A stretch of 14,924 nt of DNA from an uncultured Prevotella sp. (GTDB lineage Bacteria > Bacteroidota > Bacteroidia > Bacteroidales > Bacteroidaceae), in NCBI GenBank assembly GCA_900554835.1, contig USJD01000078.1, positions 1-14,924 of the forward strand. The letters run 5' to 3'. Position numbers and translations under genes: made by a program. A model generated the notes under the pieces. It was not told where the DNA came from, did not search any database, and was given only the letters and a program-made list of their open reading frames with translations. Shown in pieces: positions 7,785 through 14,448 of this stretch. Numbering within the stretch: position 1 is the stretch's first letter; the number at the start of each line of letters is the position of its first letter.

Positions 7785-9521
7785 TTATAAAGAATTCTCA
7801 TACCCCTTGTTCTGCACCAACTTTTTATTCAATTCCATACATTTCTTAGGAATTGGGAAAACGGTGGTATAACCCGATGACTCACCAGCTAAAGGAATAC
7901 GAAGATCATAGGCTGCAGTAAACTTTCCGAAACGAATAAGATCCTGACGACGCCAACCTTCCCACACCAATTCCAATAATCGTTCTTCCAGGATATTGTC
8001 GAGCGTAGCCTGTCGGTTTGGCATGCCTACACGGGAACGAACCCTATTCAGTTCCACATTACCTTCTTCTCCATTACGAACCTTGGCCTCCGCTTTCATC
8101 AATAACACATCTGCATAGCGGAAAAGAACGATGTCATTGCTCTGCAACTTACCATCCATATACGAAGTTCTATCCACTTCATATTTTGCCATTCTCGCTC
8201 CAGCCGTCTTGATATACTTGCTGTTGGTCAGATTCTGAGCCACTTCGAAAGGCTGATATTCCAAAGGCTTACCATTATCCATCAGAAGTTTCTCACCATC
8301 TACTTTCACCACACCTGCCACAAAGTTCATCCTGCAACGGGTATCTTCATCAGTTTCGCCATAGCGGTTTGCTTTCATGGTAGAAATTGTGGCGCAAGTA
8401 CCATTCTCACTACCCCATCCCAAGGCTCCGCCATGTGTATAGTGATAAGAGCGGAAGAGATAATGGAACTGATTGGTATAGATATTCTTATCCATCGGAA
8501 TCGTGAAGATATTCTCCTTCGATGTCTCATTATGCGTAGAGAAATTGAAAGCATCATCTTCTTCCAAGTCATAACCTTCGCTCGCCAGTTTATCACAATA
8601 ATAAATGCAGGTTTCCCAGGCATTCAACTTCATGCTGCGATGATCGCTTGCCTTACCGCCTTTGAGAGAATAAGCCCCATCGGCTGTTTGCACCATAAAA
8701 TAAATATCCTTACCCTTCGGACGCTTAGCATACCCTTCGGTCCAATCATCAAACATATATATTTCTGCATTCAAAGCCAACTTTGCCAAAAGGAAATTGA
8801 CCACCGGCTGCGTAATCCTGCCATAATAATTTCCTTCCTTATTACTATGTTCTTCAGACAGATAAGGAAGTACCTGCTGCAGTTCACTGAAGATAAACCG
8901 GAAAGTTTCACTTCGCTCGCTCTGTGCCGACAGGTTCGTATCTGTCAAAGAGATATCAGACATTTTCGAGGCAGTTTGATAGATTTCCGATTCTCCCGAA
9001 GACAAGACAACGGGAATCCTGCCAAACATATCCATCGCCTCATAATACATCAAAGCCCTGATAGCCCTAACCTCAGCCTTGAATTTGTCTTTCTGGTTAG
9101 CAGTGAGCATGGAAGACTTGGCATCAATGATGTCAAGCGACTTATTAGCCAGAACTATCACTTTATAGAGATACTTCCAGGTATCATAGAGTGAAGCATC
9201 ATCTTCAGTCCACCGATGCTGATACATGGCATTCCACAAACCGCCATCATACCAGTCGCCACCACGGATTGGAATGATAGCCTCATCAGTGGTCAGCGTA
9301 TTATAATCGTAGATGCCGCGGCAAGTTCCCTGAATACCTTCACTCTCGTTGGCTCCACCTATATAATTATAGAGTGAAGCTACGGCATTGGTATAAATCT
9401 CCGATGCAGAACCATAGATGGCATCCTCGTCGAGCTGATCTTTCGGATGCTCATTCAAACATGATGTCAATGCCAAGACTGCCATCAGAACGGATAATAT
9501 TCTATATCGTTTCATACTCAT
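7785..9521 (-). CDS. SusD/RagB-like outer-membrane lipoprotein (second pair)
   Basis: This is the surface glycan-binding partner of the second SusC, 578 aa, longer than the first SusD. The signal peptide ends in lipobox L-T-S-C (Cys21). SusD features include KAEVRAIRALMYYEAMDMFGRIPVVLS, the VNFLLAKLALNAEIYM helix, SNDIVLFRYADVLLMKAEAKVRNG, LNRVRSRVGMPN, ILEERLLELVWEGWRRQDLIRFGKF, and the C-terminal VFPIPKKCMELNKKLVQNKGYEN. Two in-frame ATGs (9521 and 9515) are possible; the first lies 6 nt after the susC2 stop and the second gives MKRYRILS, a typical signal start. Translation is probably coupled to susC2. The gene ends directly before a strong terminator, so the operon has only these two genes and no enzyme of its own. 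Confidence 0.94.
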   Translation of the reverse strand: MSMKRYRILSVLMAVLALTSCLNEHPKDQLDEDAIYGSASEIYTNAVASLYNYIGGANESEGIQGTCRGIYDYNTLTTDEAIIPIRGGDWYDGGLWNAMYQHRWTEDDASLYDTWKYLYKVIVLANKSLDIIDAKSSMLTANQKDKFKAEVRAIRALMYYEAMDMFGRIPVVLSSGESEIYQTASKMSDISLTDTNLSAQSERSETFRFIFSELQQVLPYLSEEHSNKEGNYYGRITQPVVNFLLAKLALNAEIYMFDDWTEGYAKRPKGKDIYFMVQTADGAYSLKGGKASDHRSMKLNAWETCIYYCDKLASEGYDLEEDDAFNFSTHNETSKENIFTIPMDKNIYTNQFHYLFRSYHYTHGGALGWGSENGTCATISTMKANRYGETDEDTRCRMNFVAGVVKVDGEKLLMDNGKPLEYQPFEVAQNLTNSKYIKTAGARMAKYEVDRTSYMDGKLQSNDIVLFRYADVLLMKAEAKVRNGEEGNVELNRVRSRVGMPNRQATLDNILEERLLELVWEGWRRQDLIRFGKFTAAYDLRIPLAGESSGYTTVFPIPKKCMELNKKLVQNKGYENSL

Positions 9522-9527
9522 CTAATA

Positions 9528-12230
9528 TTAGAATTGAACACTAAGACCCAGCGAGAAGGTTCTGTAAAGAGGATAAGTCCGCTTATCATCTATACCCATC
9601 GTGCTGTTTACCACATAACTGTTGATCATCGGAGTCAATCCGCTGTAACTGGTGATTGTGGCAAGATTATTCACGCTCGCTGATATCCTGAGCGACTGTA
9701 TCACCCCTTTCTTGATAGGAATATCGTAGCCGAGGGTAAGATACTCAAAGTTGAGATAATCACCTTTCTCCAGCCAATAATCAGAAACATTCTGATCTAC
9801 GATATTCTTCTCCGGTGCCCCCTTCAGTACATTGTAATCCGGGAAACTCGACATATTGGTGTATGCCAATCCTGTGCCGTTGAATATCTTATGCCCGAAA
9901 GCACCATTCATCTGCAAAGAGAGATACCAGTCGCGATAACGGAAACTGATATTGGAGCCCAACGTTACTTTAGGAGTAGCCTGTCCGGCAATATATCTGT
10001 CGCCGCCATCACTCAGATCAACGGTTCCATTCTGATCCAGGTCTTCGATGTCATAACGATAATGTCCGTTGCCATCTTCCACGAGTCCCTTGCAATGAGG
10101 CAGATAGAACACACCAAGCGGCTGCCCCACAATCTGATAGACCACATTATTATAACCGCCATGCTGCCCGGCACCCGACAAGGCGCCCATCACCGTCACA
10201 TCAGCTGCCGACATCTGCATACCAGCATATTCACCGCTCAGCGACAGGAGTTTATTCTTCTGCCAAGAGAGATTCATATTGATGTTCAGTTCCATGTCCT
10301 TCTTCTGGATAGGAGTGAAGGAAAAGCCTATCTCTAAACCCTGATTGCTCATCGAACCGATATTCGCCAACAGTTTATCGTAGGCGAATGGAGGTACAGG
10401 CACGTCATAGGCATAAAGCATATCCGTAGTCTTGGAATAGTAATATTCAGCCGTCAGAACCAGCCGGTTATTCCACAAACCGAGGTCAGCACCCAGGTTC
10501 CAGGTAGCACGTGTTTCCCATTTCAAGTCAGGATTGTTGTTGCTGATCATCCCCATCGTCACCGTAGGCGAACTGTTCACCGAAACAATGCCGTTCTGTC
10601 TCACCGTGTTCATCGTGGTATAAGCAGATATGCCACCAAGATTACCCGATCTACCATAGCCCGTGCGGAGTTTCAGCATCGTAATATCCTTGATATGACG
10701 GAGCCATTCTTCCTGTTTCATATCCCAGGAAAGAGAGATGGATGGAAAGAAGCCCCAAGTATGATCATCGCCCACCATCGAAGAACCATCACCACGCATG
10801 GAAACCGAAAGGCTATATTTATTTAATAAGGTATAGTCGATATTCCCCATCACAGAAGCTAAGGCCAGGTCTTCATAGTTGCTATCCGTTCCTCCATAAG
10901 GACGAGAGGCGGCAGCACCTATATTGTGATAATACATCCCGTTGTTGGTAATTCCCTTGGCAGAAGTCCAGAAACCAGTTCGGATATCTTTCTGATACTC
11001 AGCACCAAGCATTGCCTTGAGATTATGAATACCCCAGGAATGCTGATAGTTTAAGGAAACATTACCAAGCCATTCCTCACTCTTGAATTCACCACGATAG
11101 AGATTGCCCTGCGCCCAAACCCATGTAGGACAGAACTGATTATTTTCATTGGAAGCATAGCCGTATGCTCCGAATGCAGTGACATTCAGATAATCACAGA
11201 TATCATATTTCAGCTTCAGATGACCATTGAAGTTCATATTCTTGCTATCACTTCGCTCCTGCAGCAAGGCTCCTGGTGGATTCACCTGCGAAGCCGCTCC
11301 ATTCTTTACCCAACTGCCATTCTCTCTATCGAATGGATAGGTAGGATTCATGGCATCGGCAGAATAAAAGAGCATCTGACTGTCAAAGATATCATTGTTC
11401 TTATAGGAAGAACCAAATACACCGAAGTCGCCAGTCAGCCTATTATTAAATGCCTTCTGAGTGACATCAATCTTAGCCACTAAATTGCGATAACCCTTAC
11501 TGCGGATGATGGTGTTATGATCAATATAACCAAAAGAAGCACGATAGTTGCTCTGTGGATTTCCACCGCTGAAAGCCAGATAATGGTTTTGGATATTTCC
11601 TGTACGGGTGATAGCTTTCCGGAAGTTGGTATCATATCCCTTGTCATTATATTCCAATCCCAACTTCTGTGCAGCCGCAATATATTCAGCAGCATTGAGC
11701 ATCTCCATACTTTTATACATAGCTTCGATGCCATAGCTACCCTCATAAGAGATCTGAAATCCCTTACCAGTACCCTTTTTGGTTTTCACCTGAATAACAC
11801 CCGAAGCACCGCGCGAACCATAAAGTGCAGTTTCGCTGGCATTTTTCAGAACCGTAAAACTTTCTATATCCGCAGGATAAATTGTTGCGAGTGTAGCCAC
11901 ATCAGAGGTTACGCCATCAATAATAACAAGTGGTTCGTTACCTCCCATAATGGAAGTAGTACCTCTAACACGTACAGCGTTCAACATGGCGATACGGTCA
12001 AGTCCATTGGTAGTGACATTGACACCGGCTGTCTGTCCACTCAATGCATCGAGGGCATTGTGAAGCACGCCCTTCTTCAGGAGTTCAGGTTCCACCACGC
12101 TTACCGATCCCGACAGGCGTAAAGAGTCCAACCTCTCCATATTCACAAATTGGGCATGAATGGATTGGGGCGATAAAATCAGCGCTCCTACACCATAAAA
12201 TATGAGTTTAAATTTCTGTTTCATAACCAT
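9528..12230 (-). CDS. SusC/RagA-like TonB-dependent transporter lacking the N-terminal domain
   Basis: This outer-membrane channel pairs with the SusD2 encoded 6 nt downstream. It is 900 aa, about 90 shorter than the first SusC. The signal peptide ends at SIHA (26) before Q27. The sequence then goes almost directly into the plug (about 45-165: LLKKGVLHNALDALSGQTAGVNV, VRVRGTTSIMGGNEPLVIIDGV, ALYGSRGASGVIQVKTKKG). The carboxypeptidase-regulatory-like domain is missing, and no usual EVVVxGYG TonB-box stretch is seen. The barrel is complete (WGFFPSISLSWDMKQEEWL, LKLRTGYGRSGNLGG) and ends in SLGLSVQF. The start could be ATG 12230 or ATG 12224 (MKQKFKL). A signal peptide at the N-terminus argues that the short form is a real architecture, not a truncation. 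How it engages TonB is unclear. Confidence 0.94.
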   Translation of the reverse strand: MVMKQKFKLIFYGVGALILSPQSIHAQFVNMERLDSLRLSGSVSVVEPELLKKGVLHNALDALSGQTAGVNVTTNGLDRIAMLNAVRVRGTTSIMGGNEPLVIIDGVTSDVATLATIYPADIESFTVLKNASETALYGSRGASGVIQVKTKKGTGKGFQISYEGSYGIEAMYKSMEMLNAAEYIAAAQKLGLEYNDKGYDTNFRKAITRTGNIQNHYLAFSGGNPQSNYRASFGYIDHNTIIRSKGYRNLVAKIDVTQKAFNNRLTGDFGVFGSSYKNNDIFDSQMLFYSADAMNPTYPFDRENGSWVKNGAASQVNPPGALLQERSDSKNMNFNGHLKLKYDICDYLNVTAFGAYGYASNENNQFCPTWVWAQGNLYRGEFKSEEWLGNVSLNYQHSWGIHNLKAMLGAEYQKDIRTGFWTSAKGITNNGMYYHNIGAAASRPYGGTDSNYEDLALASVMGNIDYTLLNKYSLSVSMRGDGSSMVGDDHTWGFFPSISLSWDMKQEEWLRHIKDITMLKLRTGYGRSGNLGGISAYTTMNTVRQNGIVSVNSSPTVTMGMISNNNPDLKWETRATWNLGADLGLWNNRLVLTAEYYYSKTTDMLYAYDVPVPPFAYDKLLANIGSMSNQGLEIGFSFTPIQKKDMELNINMNLSWQKNKLLSLSGEYAGMQMSAADVTVMGALSGAGQHGGYNNVVYQIVGQPLGVFYLPHCKGLVEDGNGHYRYDIEDLDQNGTVDLSDGGDRYIAGQATPKVTLGSNISFRYRDWYLSLQMNGAFGHKIFNGTGLAYTNMSSFPDYNVLKGAPEKNIVDQNVSDYWLEKGDYLNFEYLTLGYDIPIKKGVIQSLRISASVNNLATITSYSGLTPMINSYVVNSTMGIDDKRTYPLYRTFSLGLSVQF

Positions 12231-12267
12231 ATCTGCACTTTTGTTTAGGTTAATTCCATATTGGTTG

Positions 12268-12301
12268 CAAATATAATCAAAAATAGTGATAAACGCACAA
12301 A
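12268..12301 (-). promoter_or_regulatory. Promoter of susC2-susD2
   Basis: On the minus strand TATATTTG (12275-12268) matches the -7 consensus TAnnTTTG. A TTTG (12301-12298) lies upstream with a 22-nt spacer, slightly longer than usual. The -7 box is 37 nt before the susC2 start. Confidence 0.6.
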
Positions 12302-12333
12302 ATCTTATAAAAACTTACGAAAAATTTTCAGGA

Positions 12334-12361
12334 GCCACCTTTTCATCGTGGCATATAGCCC
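12334..12361 (+). repeat. Degenerate copy of the boundary hairpin (copy 0)
   Basis: The sequence from GCCACC through the loop to GTGGCATATAG is identical to bases 13492-13516 of intact copy 1, followed by CCC with one A missing. The outer left arm (AAGGGTCTATA) is absent, so only the inner 5-bp stem can form. It sits 33 nt upstream of the susC2 -33 element and marks the left edge of the accessory strip. Confidence 0.8.
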
Positions 12362-12362
12362 A

Positions 12363-12390
12363 TTCAACACTCAACATTCAACATTCACCC
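12363..12390 (+). repeat. Short 7-bp tandem repeat
   Basis: Three near-identical heptamers TTCAACA / CTCAACA / TTCAACA are followed by a decayed TTCACCC, in non-coding sequence beside the degenerate hairpin. It may be a slippage product; no function is visible. Confidence 0.6.
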
Positions 12391-12455
12391 TGTTAATTAT
12401 AAGTAATAAAAACAAAAAATCCATCGTTTTTGTTACTTATACGAAACAAAAAGAG

Positions 12456-12463
12456 TATCTTTG
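12456..12463 (+). promoter_or_regulatory. Promoter-like -7 element ahead of a stable hairpin
   Basis: TATCTTTG fits TAnnTTTG. A TTTG lies at 12429-12432, but with a 23-nt spacer, longer than consensus. The predicted transcript would begin near 12470, exactly where the long hairpin begins. Confidence 0.45.
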
Positions 12464-12472
12464 CGAAATGAC

Positions 12473-12530
12473 AATACTGAAGAAAAATCCCTCATCCCGC
12501 TTGAGAAAGCAGGATGGGGGATTTAGTATT
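12473..12530. ncRNA. Very stable hairpin, possible small RNA or minus-strand terminator
   Basis: The arms are AATACT (12473-12478) with AGTATT (12525-12530), then AAATCCCTCATCC (12485-12497) with GGATGGGGGATTT (12512-12524), paired throughout with one T-G wobble. GCTT (12499-12502) then pairs with AAGC (12507-12510). This gives about 23 pairs and one 6-nt one-sided bulge (GAAGAA). Read on the minus strand, the inner stem is followed by TTTTTCTT, so it could also stop leftward transcription before susC2. A rightward promoter-like box directly upstream makes a short structured RNA possible. The 22-codon frame inside it (start 12468) is not convincing as a gene. Confidence 0.45.
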
Positions 12531-12565
12531 ATTTGACCAATAATGATGTTAATTTCATTCAAATA

Positions 12566-12597
12566 TTTGGAAGTTACAGAGATATTGCTTAATTTTG
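12566..12597 (+). promoter_or_regulatory. Promoter of the small-protein/GNAT operon
   Basis: TTTG (12566-12569), 20 nt, then TAATTTTG (12590-12597) match both Bacteroidota promoter elements. Transcription would start near 12603, leaving a leader of about 75 nt. Confidence 0.75.
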
Positions 12598-12606
12598 CAA
12601 AAGAAA

Positions 12607-12660
12607 AGCTGCACTCGGCAATTTGAAAGCAAGTTTTCATTGCGCTCGTTTGCATCACAA
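12607..12660 (+). promoter_or_regulatory. Structured 5' leader of the GNAT operon
   Basis: GCAAT (12618-12622) pairs with ATTGC (12639-12643) and GAAA (12625-12628) with TTTC (12635-12638), giving a short stem within the leader. From memory, closely similar G/C-containing leader stretches recur upstream of genes in Bacteroidales genomes; this is not verified here. Its base composition differs from the AT-rich flanks. Confidence 0.4.
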
Positions 12661-12679
12661 ACATTTAAATTATATAATT

Positions 12680-12835
12680 ATGTTAGGAATAAATGCACCA
12701 AAAGTTTTAGCTAAAGGCAAATACGCACAAGCTGTTCGTAAAGCCGCTCTTGCATCCATCGGTGCAAAAGCAAAGACAGATGATGCCACAAAGACACCAA
12801 ATTATCCATATAAATTTGAGTGGAATTTAGAATGA
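12680..12835 (+). CDS. 51-aa hypothetical protein, possible partner/antitoxin of the GNAT enzyme
   Basis: I do not recognise this family. It is a small basic protein of 51 aa: an Ala/Lys-rich first half (APKVLAKGKYAQAVRKAALASIGAKAK) that could form a helix, a polar linker, and an aromatic tail, PNYPYKFEWNLE. The frame opens earlier (12623), but the ATG at 12680 fits best because the upstream part is promoter leader. It is first in a two-gene unit, and its stop overlaps the GNAT start by ATGA (12832-12835), so translation is coupled. A small gene directly ahead of a GNAT acetyltransferase is the layout of GNAT toxin-antitoxin pairs. However, this protein is shorter than the usual ribbon-helix-helix (DUF1778) antitoxins and shows no clear ribbon-helix-helix motif. 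The antitoxin role is inference from position only. Confidence 0.7.
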   Translation: MLGINAPKVLAKGKYAQAVRKAALASIGAKAKTDDATKTPNYPYKFEWNLE

Positions 12836-13401
12836 ATTTAGAAGAATACAAAATAGAACTTTTATCAGACTTTGATGAGTTGATAAATTTCTATACAGGA
12901 AAAGACAAAATGGATGACTTTCTTCATAATCACTTACAAGATTGTGAAGAGAGTCATTATTGTAAGACATTTTGTGTCCGCTTAAAAGCGAACAACACGA
13001 TTGTTGCTATTTTCGCCTTAGCATTCGACTCCGTTGACATAGATTCAGATGATTTTGATGATATGCGTATAGGTGCAGCTGGAACCGATTTACCTGCGGT
13101 AAAAGAAACATTCCGAGAACAATTCGAACAAAAATATACTTATCCCGCTTTAGAAATTGCCTACTTAGCTATTGATCAAAAATTTCAAAACTTACATATA
13201 GGTTCAGCCTTAGTTGACGAAATAGCTTCGATGGCTAGAAAACAAAGATATGCCGGTTGCGTCTTCTTGACAGTAAGAGCTTGGCATACCTCTAATTACA
13301 GCGCAGTAGGTTTCTATGAAAAGAATCAATTTGCAAAATTGACTCCTGTTGCACAAATGGATGTTTGGCCAATGTACAAAACAATTTGGCCGATAGAATG
13401 A
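12832..13401 (+). CDS. GNAT-family N-acetyltransferase
   Basis: This protein transfers an acetyl group from acetyl-CoA to an amine; the substrate is unknown. It is 189 aa from the ATG at 12832, which overlaps the previous stop as ATGA; the in-frame GTG at 12820 is less likely. The GNAT core is visible. Motif A is LEIAYLAIDQKFQNLHIGSALVDEI (108-131), with the acetyl-CoA pyrophosphate loop Q119-N-L-H-I-G-S-A. Next comes VFLTVRAW, then the C-terminal NYSAVGFYEKNQFAKL (155-170), with a Tyr (Y162) at the usual catalytic position. The size, the strand Y-LAID and the small partner gene upstream resemble tRNA-acetylating GNAT toxins (TacT/AtaT type), but a housekeeping acetyltransferase is not excluded. 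The unit lies between hairpin copies 0 and 1. Confidence 0.85.
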   Translation: MNLEEYKIELLSDFDELINFYTGKDKMDDFLHNHLQDCEESHYCKTFCVRLKANNTIVAIFALAFDSVDIDSDDFDDMRIGAAGTDLPAVKETFREQFEQKYTYPALEIAYLAIDQKFQNLHIGSALVDEIASMARKQRYAGCVFLTVRAWHTSNYSAVGFYEKNQFAKLTPVAQMDVWPMYKTIWPIE

Positions 13402-13443
13402 TCCCCCTTCAGCCCGTTCTTGAACCACATGCGAAAGTTCAGT

Positions 13444-13478
13444 AGCGGAGATGTAGATTACGAATATCACCATATAAT
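13444..13478 (+). repeat. 35-nt repeat carrying an Rpn-gene tail (first copy)
   Basis: This stretch is identical to 14782-14816. In the second location its first 13 bases are the last codons and stop of the Rpn C-terminal gene. Here no Rpn gene precedes it, so it looks like a scar of a lost or replaced Rpn gene. With the hairpin arm that follows, the match is 53 nt with one mismatch. Confidence 0.85.
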
Positions 13479-13523
13479 CAAGGGTCTATACGCCACCTTT
13501 TCATCGTGGCATATAGACCCTTG
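13479..13523 (+). repeat. Boundary hairpin, copy 1
   Basis: The left arm CAAGGGTCTATACGCCAC (13479-13496), a 9-nt loop CTTTTCATC and the right arm GTGGCATATAGACCCTTG (13506-13523) pair at 17 of 18 positions; the only mismatch is the C at 13491 facing A. It lies between the converging GNAT operon (stop 13401) and DUF2442 (stop 13585), so it could serve as a shared 3' end, but no T-run follows on the plus strand. Confidence 0.95.
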
Positions 13524-13584
13524 TGTTTCCTATGAGGTGCGGTAAAAGGCGCTGTATTATGGACTTATGACGCCCTCTTCTTGT

Positions 13585-13833
13585 TCAGCAGCAAACGCCT
13601 GCATATAACTTATCTATTGGAAATATCAAATCCCAATTCTTTCCCCAAACGATATTACCGAACTCTATCTTGAACTTTTTGAATTTGTTTTCATTCAAGT
13701 AAGAGTTATATTGCGGATGTGGGTGATTTCTGATAAAAGCACCAACATCTATCGTCTTAATGGTGTCATCATTAAAGTGTAATTCAACTTTTAATGGCGC
13801 CACATATTTTGCAGAAACGATAGTTAAGTTCAT
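13585..13833 (-). CDS. DUF2442 domain protein
   Basis: This 82-aa protein matches the DUF2442 pattern: an N-terminal beta-rich part (LTIVSAKYVAPLKVELHFNDDTIKTIDV) and the signature NIVWGKNWDLIFPIDKLYAG at 60-79, which is the conserved W-x-x-x-W-D-L-x-F-P-I-x-x-L-Y block. Its ATG overlaps the stop of the DUF4160 gene as ATGA, so the two are co-translated. DUF2442 and DUF4160 are often found side by side and have been suggested to be a toxin-antitoxin-like module; I know of no proven activity. The gene ends 62 nt before hairpin copy 1. Confidence 0.88.
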   Translation of the reverse strand: MNLTIVSAKYVAPLKVELHFNDDTIKTIDVGAFIRNHPHPQYNSYLNENKFKKFKIEFGNIVWGKNWDLIFPIDKLYAGVCC

Positions 13834-14132
13834 AATTTCTTCGTTATTTTAGTTGAACGTATTCTTTTCTTATAAATAAAGAAGTTTACCCATTTCTCAA
13901 CTATATTCTTATAGTACTTCTTCACAAAGGCCTCTGCTGTAGCAGCATCCTTCTCACTTAAAGGTGGTATCTTGCTAGAAGTTCTTCTATGAATTTCAAC
14001 AAGTTCACCATTTTCTAATATTATCTCGAAAATAGCTTCATGTCCATCCTTCATTACATGAACGTGTATTGGTTCATGCTCATTTGAATAGAACAGAAAG
14101 ATAAATCCGAAGTATTCAAATATCTTTGGCAT
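13830..14132 (-). CDS. DUF4160 domain protein
   Basis: This 100-aa protein carries the DUF4160 signature at its N-terminus: MPKIFEYFGFIFLFYSNEHEPIHVHV, with His19, His23 and His25 in the H-E-P-I-H-V-H motif. DGHEAIFEI, a conserved acidic/hydrophobic middle and a basic C-terminal tail (KKRIRSTKITKKL) follow. The function is unknown; the His-rich motif could bind metal, which is inference. The start was set at ATG 14132 because AGGAGG lies 5 nt upstream; the in-frame GTG three bases earlier is too close to that site. This is the only clear Shine-Dalgarno in the window. It is first in an operon with DUF2442 and has a textbook promoter at 14164-14194. Confidence 0.88.
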   Translation of the reverse strand: MPKIFEYFGFIFLFYSNEHEPIHVHVMKDGHEAIFEIILENGELVEIHRRTSSKIPPLSEKDAATAEAFVKKYYKNIVEKWVNFFIYKKRIRSTKITKKL

Positions 14133-14162
14133 CACAACCTCCTTTTTTAACCTATCCTGATT

Positions 14163-14183
14163 GCAAAGTTACGACTTTATTTT
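14163..14183 (-). repeat. 21-bp inverted promoter repeat, left copy
   Basis: This is the exact reverse complement of 14429-14449. It contains the -7 box TAACTTTG and the AAAATAAAGTCG ahead of it. A further 11-nt match, TGGGAAAAGTT (14214-14224), has its reverse complement at 14399-14409. Confidence 0.92.
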
Positions 14184-14194
14184 GAATACGCAAA
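14164..14194 (-). promoter_or_regulatory. Promoter of the DUF4160-DUF2442 operon
   Basis: On the minus strand TTTG (14194-14191), 19 nt, then TAACTTTG (14171-14164) is a perfect Bacteroidota promoter. The -7 region belongs to a 21-nt block (14163-14183) repeated in inverted orientation in front of the Rpn fragment. Confidence 0.85.
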
Positions 14195-14283
14195 GAAAAC
14201 GGGAGAAAAGTTTTGGGAAAAGTTTGGATTCTGAAACCACCAAACAGCCATATCATCCACCCAACAGGTATCAAGACACGATG

Positions 14284-14325
14284 AAGGGTCTATACGCCAC
14301 CTATCATCGTGGCATATAGACCCTT
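14284..14325 (+). repeat. Boundary hairpin, copy 2
   Basis: AAGGGTCTATACGCCAC (14284-14300), loop CTATCATC, and GTGGCATATAGACCCTT (14309-14325) pair at 16 of 17 positions, with the same single C/A mismatch as copy 1. It sits about 90 nt upstream of both the leftward DUF4160 promoter and the rightward Rpn-fragment promoter, where no known transcript should end. That argues against a simple terminator role. Confidence 0.95.
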
Positions 14326-14416
14326 GATTGTGAATCGACGTATAGTTTAATGCGCCGCCAACATAGAATATATAGCAAACATAAAGAGCCGCTATCCTAA
14401 CTTTTCCCAGAAATCC

Positions 14417-14448
14417 CTTGCAGATATGAAAATAAAGTCGTAACTTTG
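14417..14448 (+). promoter_or_regulatory. Promoter of the Rpn C-terminal fragment
   Basis: CTTG (14417-14420), a 20-nt spacer and TAACTTTG (14441-14448) form a good Bacteroidota promoter with a one-base change in the -33 box. Transcription would begin close to 14455, about 13 nt before the ATG at 14468. Confidence 0.8.

Larger units (their letters stand above)
12231..12679. other. Intergenic region between susC2 and the small-module strip
   Basis: These 449 nt contain no supported protein gene. In order they hold the leftward susC2 promoter (12268-12301), the degenerate boundary hairpin (12334-12361), a 7-bp tandem repeat (12363-12390), a rightward promoter-like TATCTTTG followed by a very stable hairpin (12456-12530), the GNAT-module promoter (12566-12597), and its structured leader (12607-12660). 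Confidence 0.6.

Noticed and set aside
8433..9194. Open frame of 253 codons on the plus strand
   Set aside because: It lies wholly antisense to susD2, which has clear family motifs; the composition is that of a shadow frame.
11517..12122. Open frame of 201 codons on the plus strand
   Set aside because: It is antisense to the plug region of susC2, with no recognisable domain or start signals.
12468..12536. 22-codon frame inside the long hairpin
   Set aside because: Its start lies at or before the predicted transcription start, and its codons are dictated by the hairpin arms.
12623..12679. Earlier start for the 51-aa protein
   Set aside because: The added residues would be encoded by the promoter leader and its stem; the ATG at 12680 fits the leader length and coupling.
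14284..14325. Hairpin copy 2 as an ordinary transcription terminator
   Set aside because: It lies between two divergent promoters, about 90 nt upstream of each, and has no T-run.
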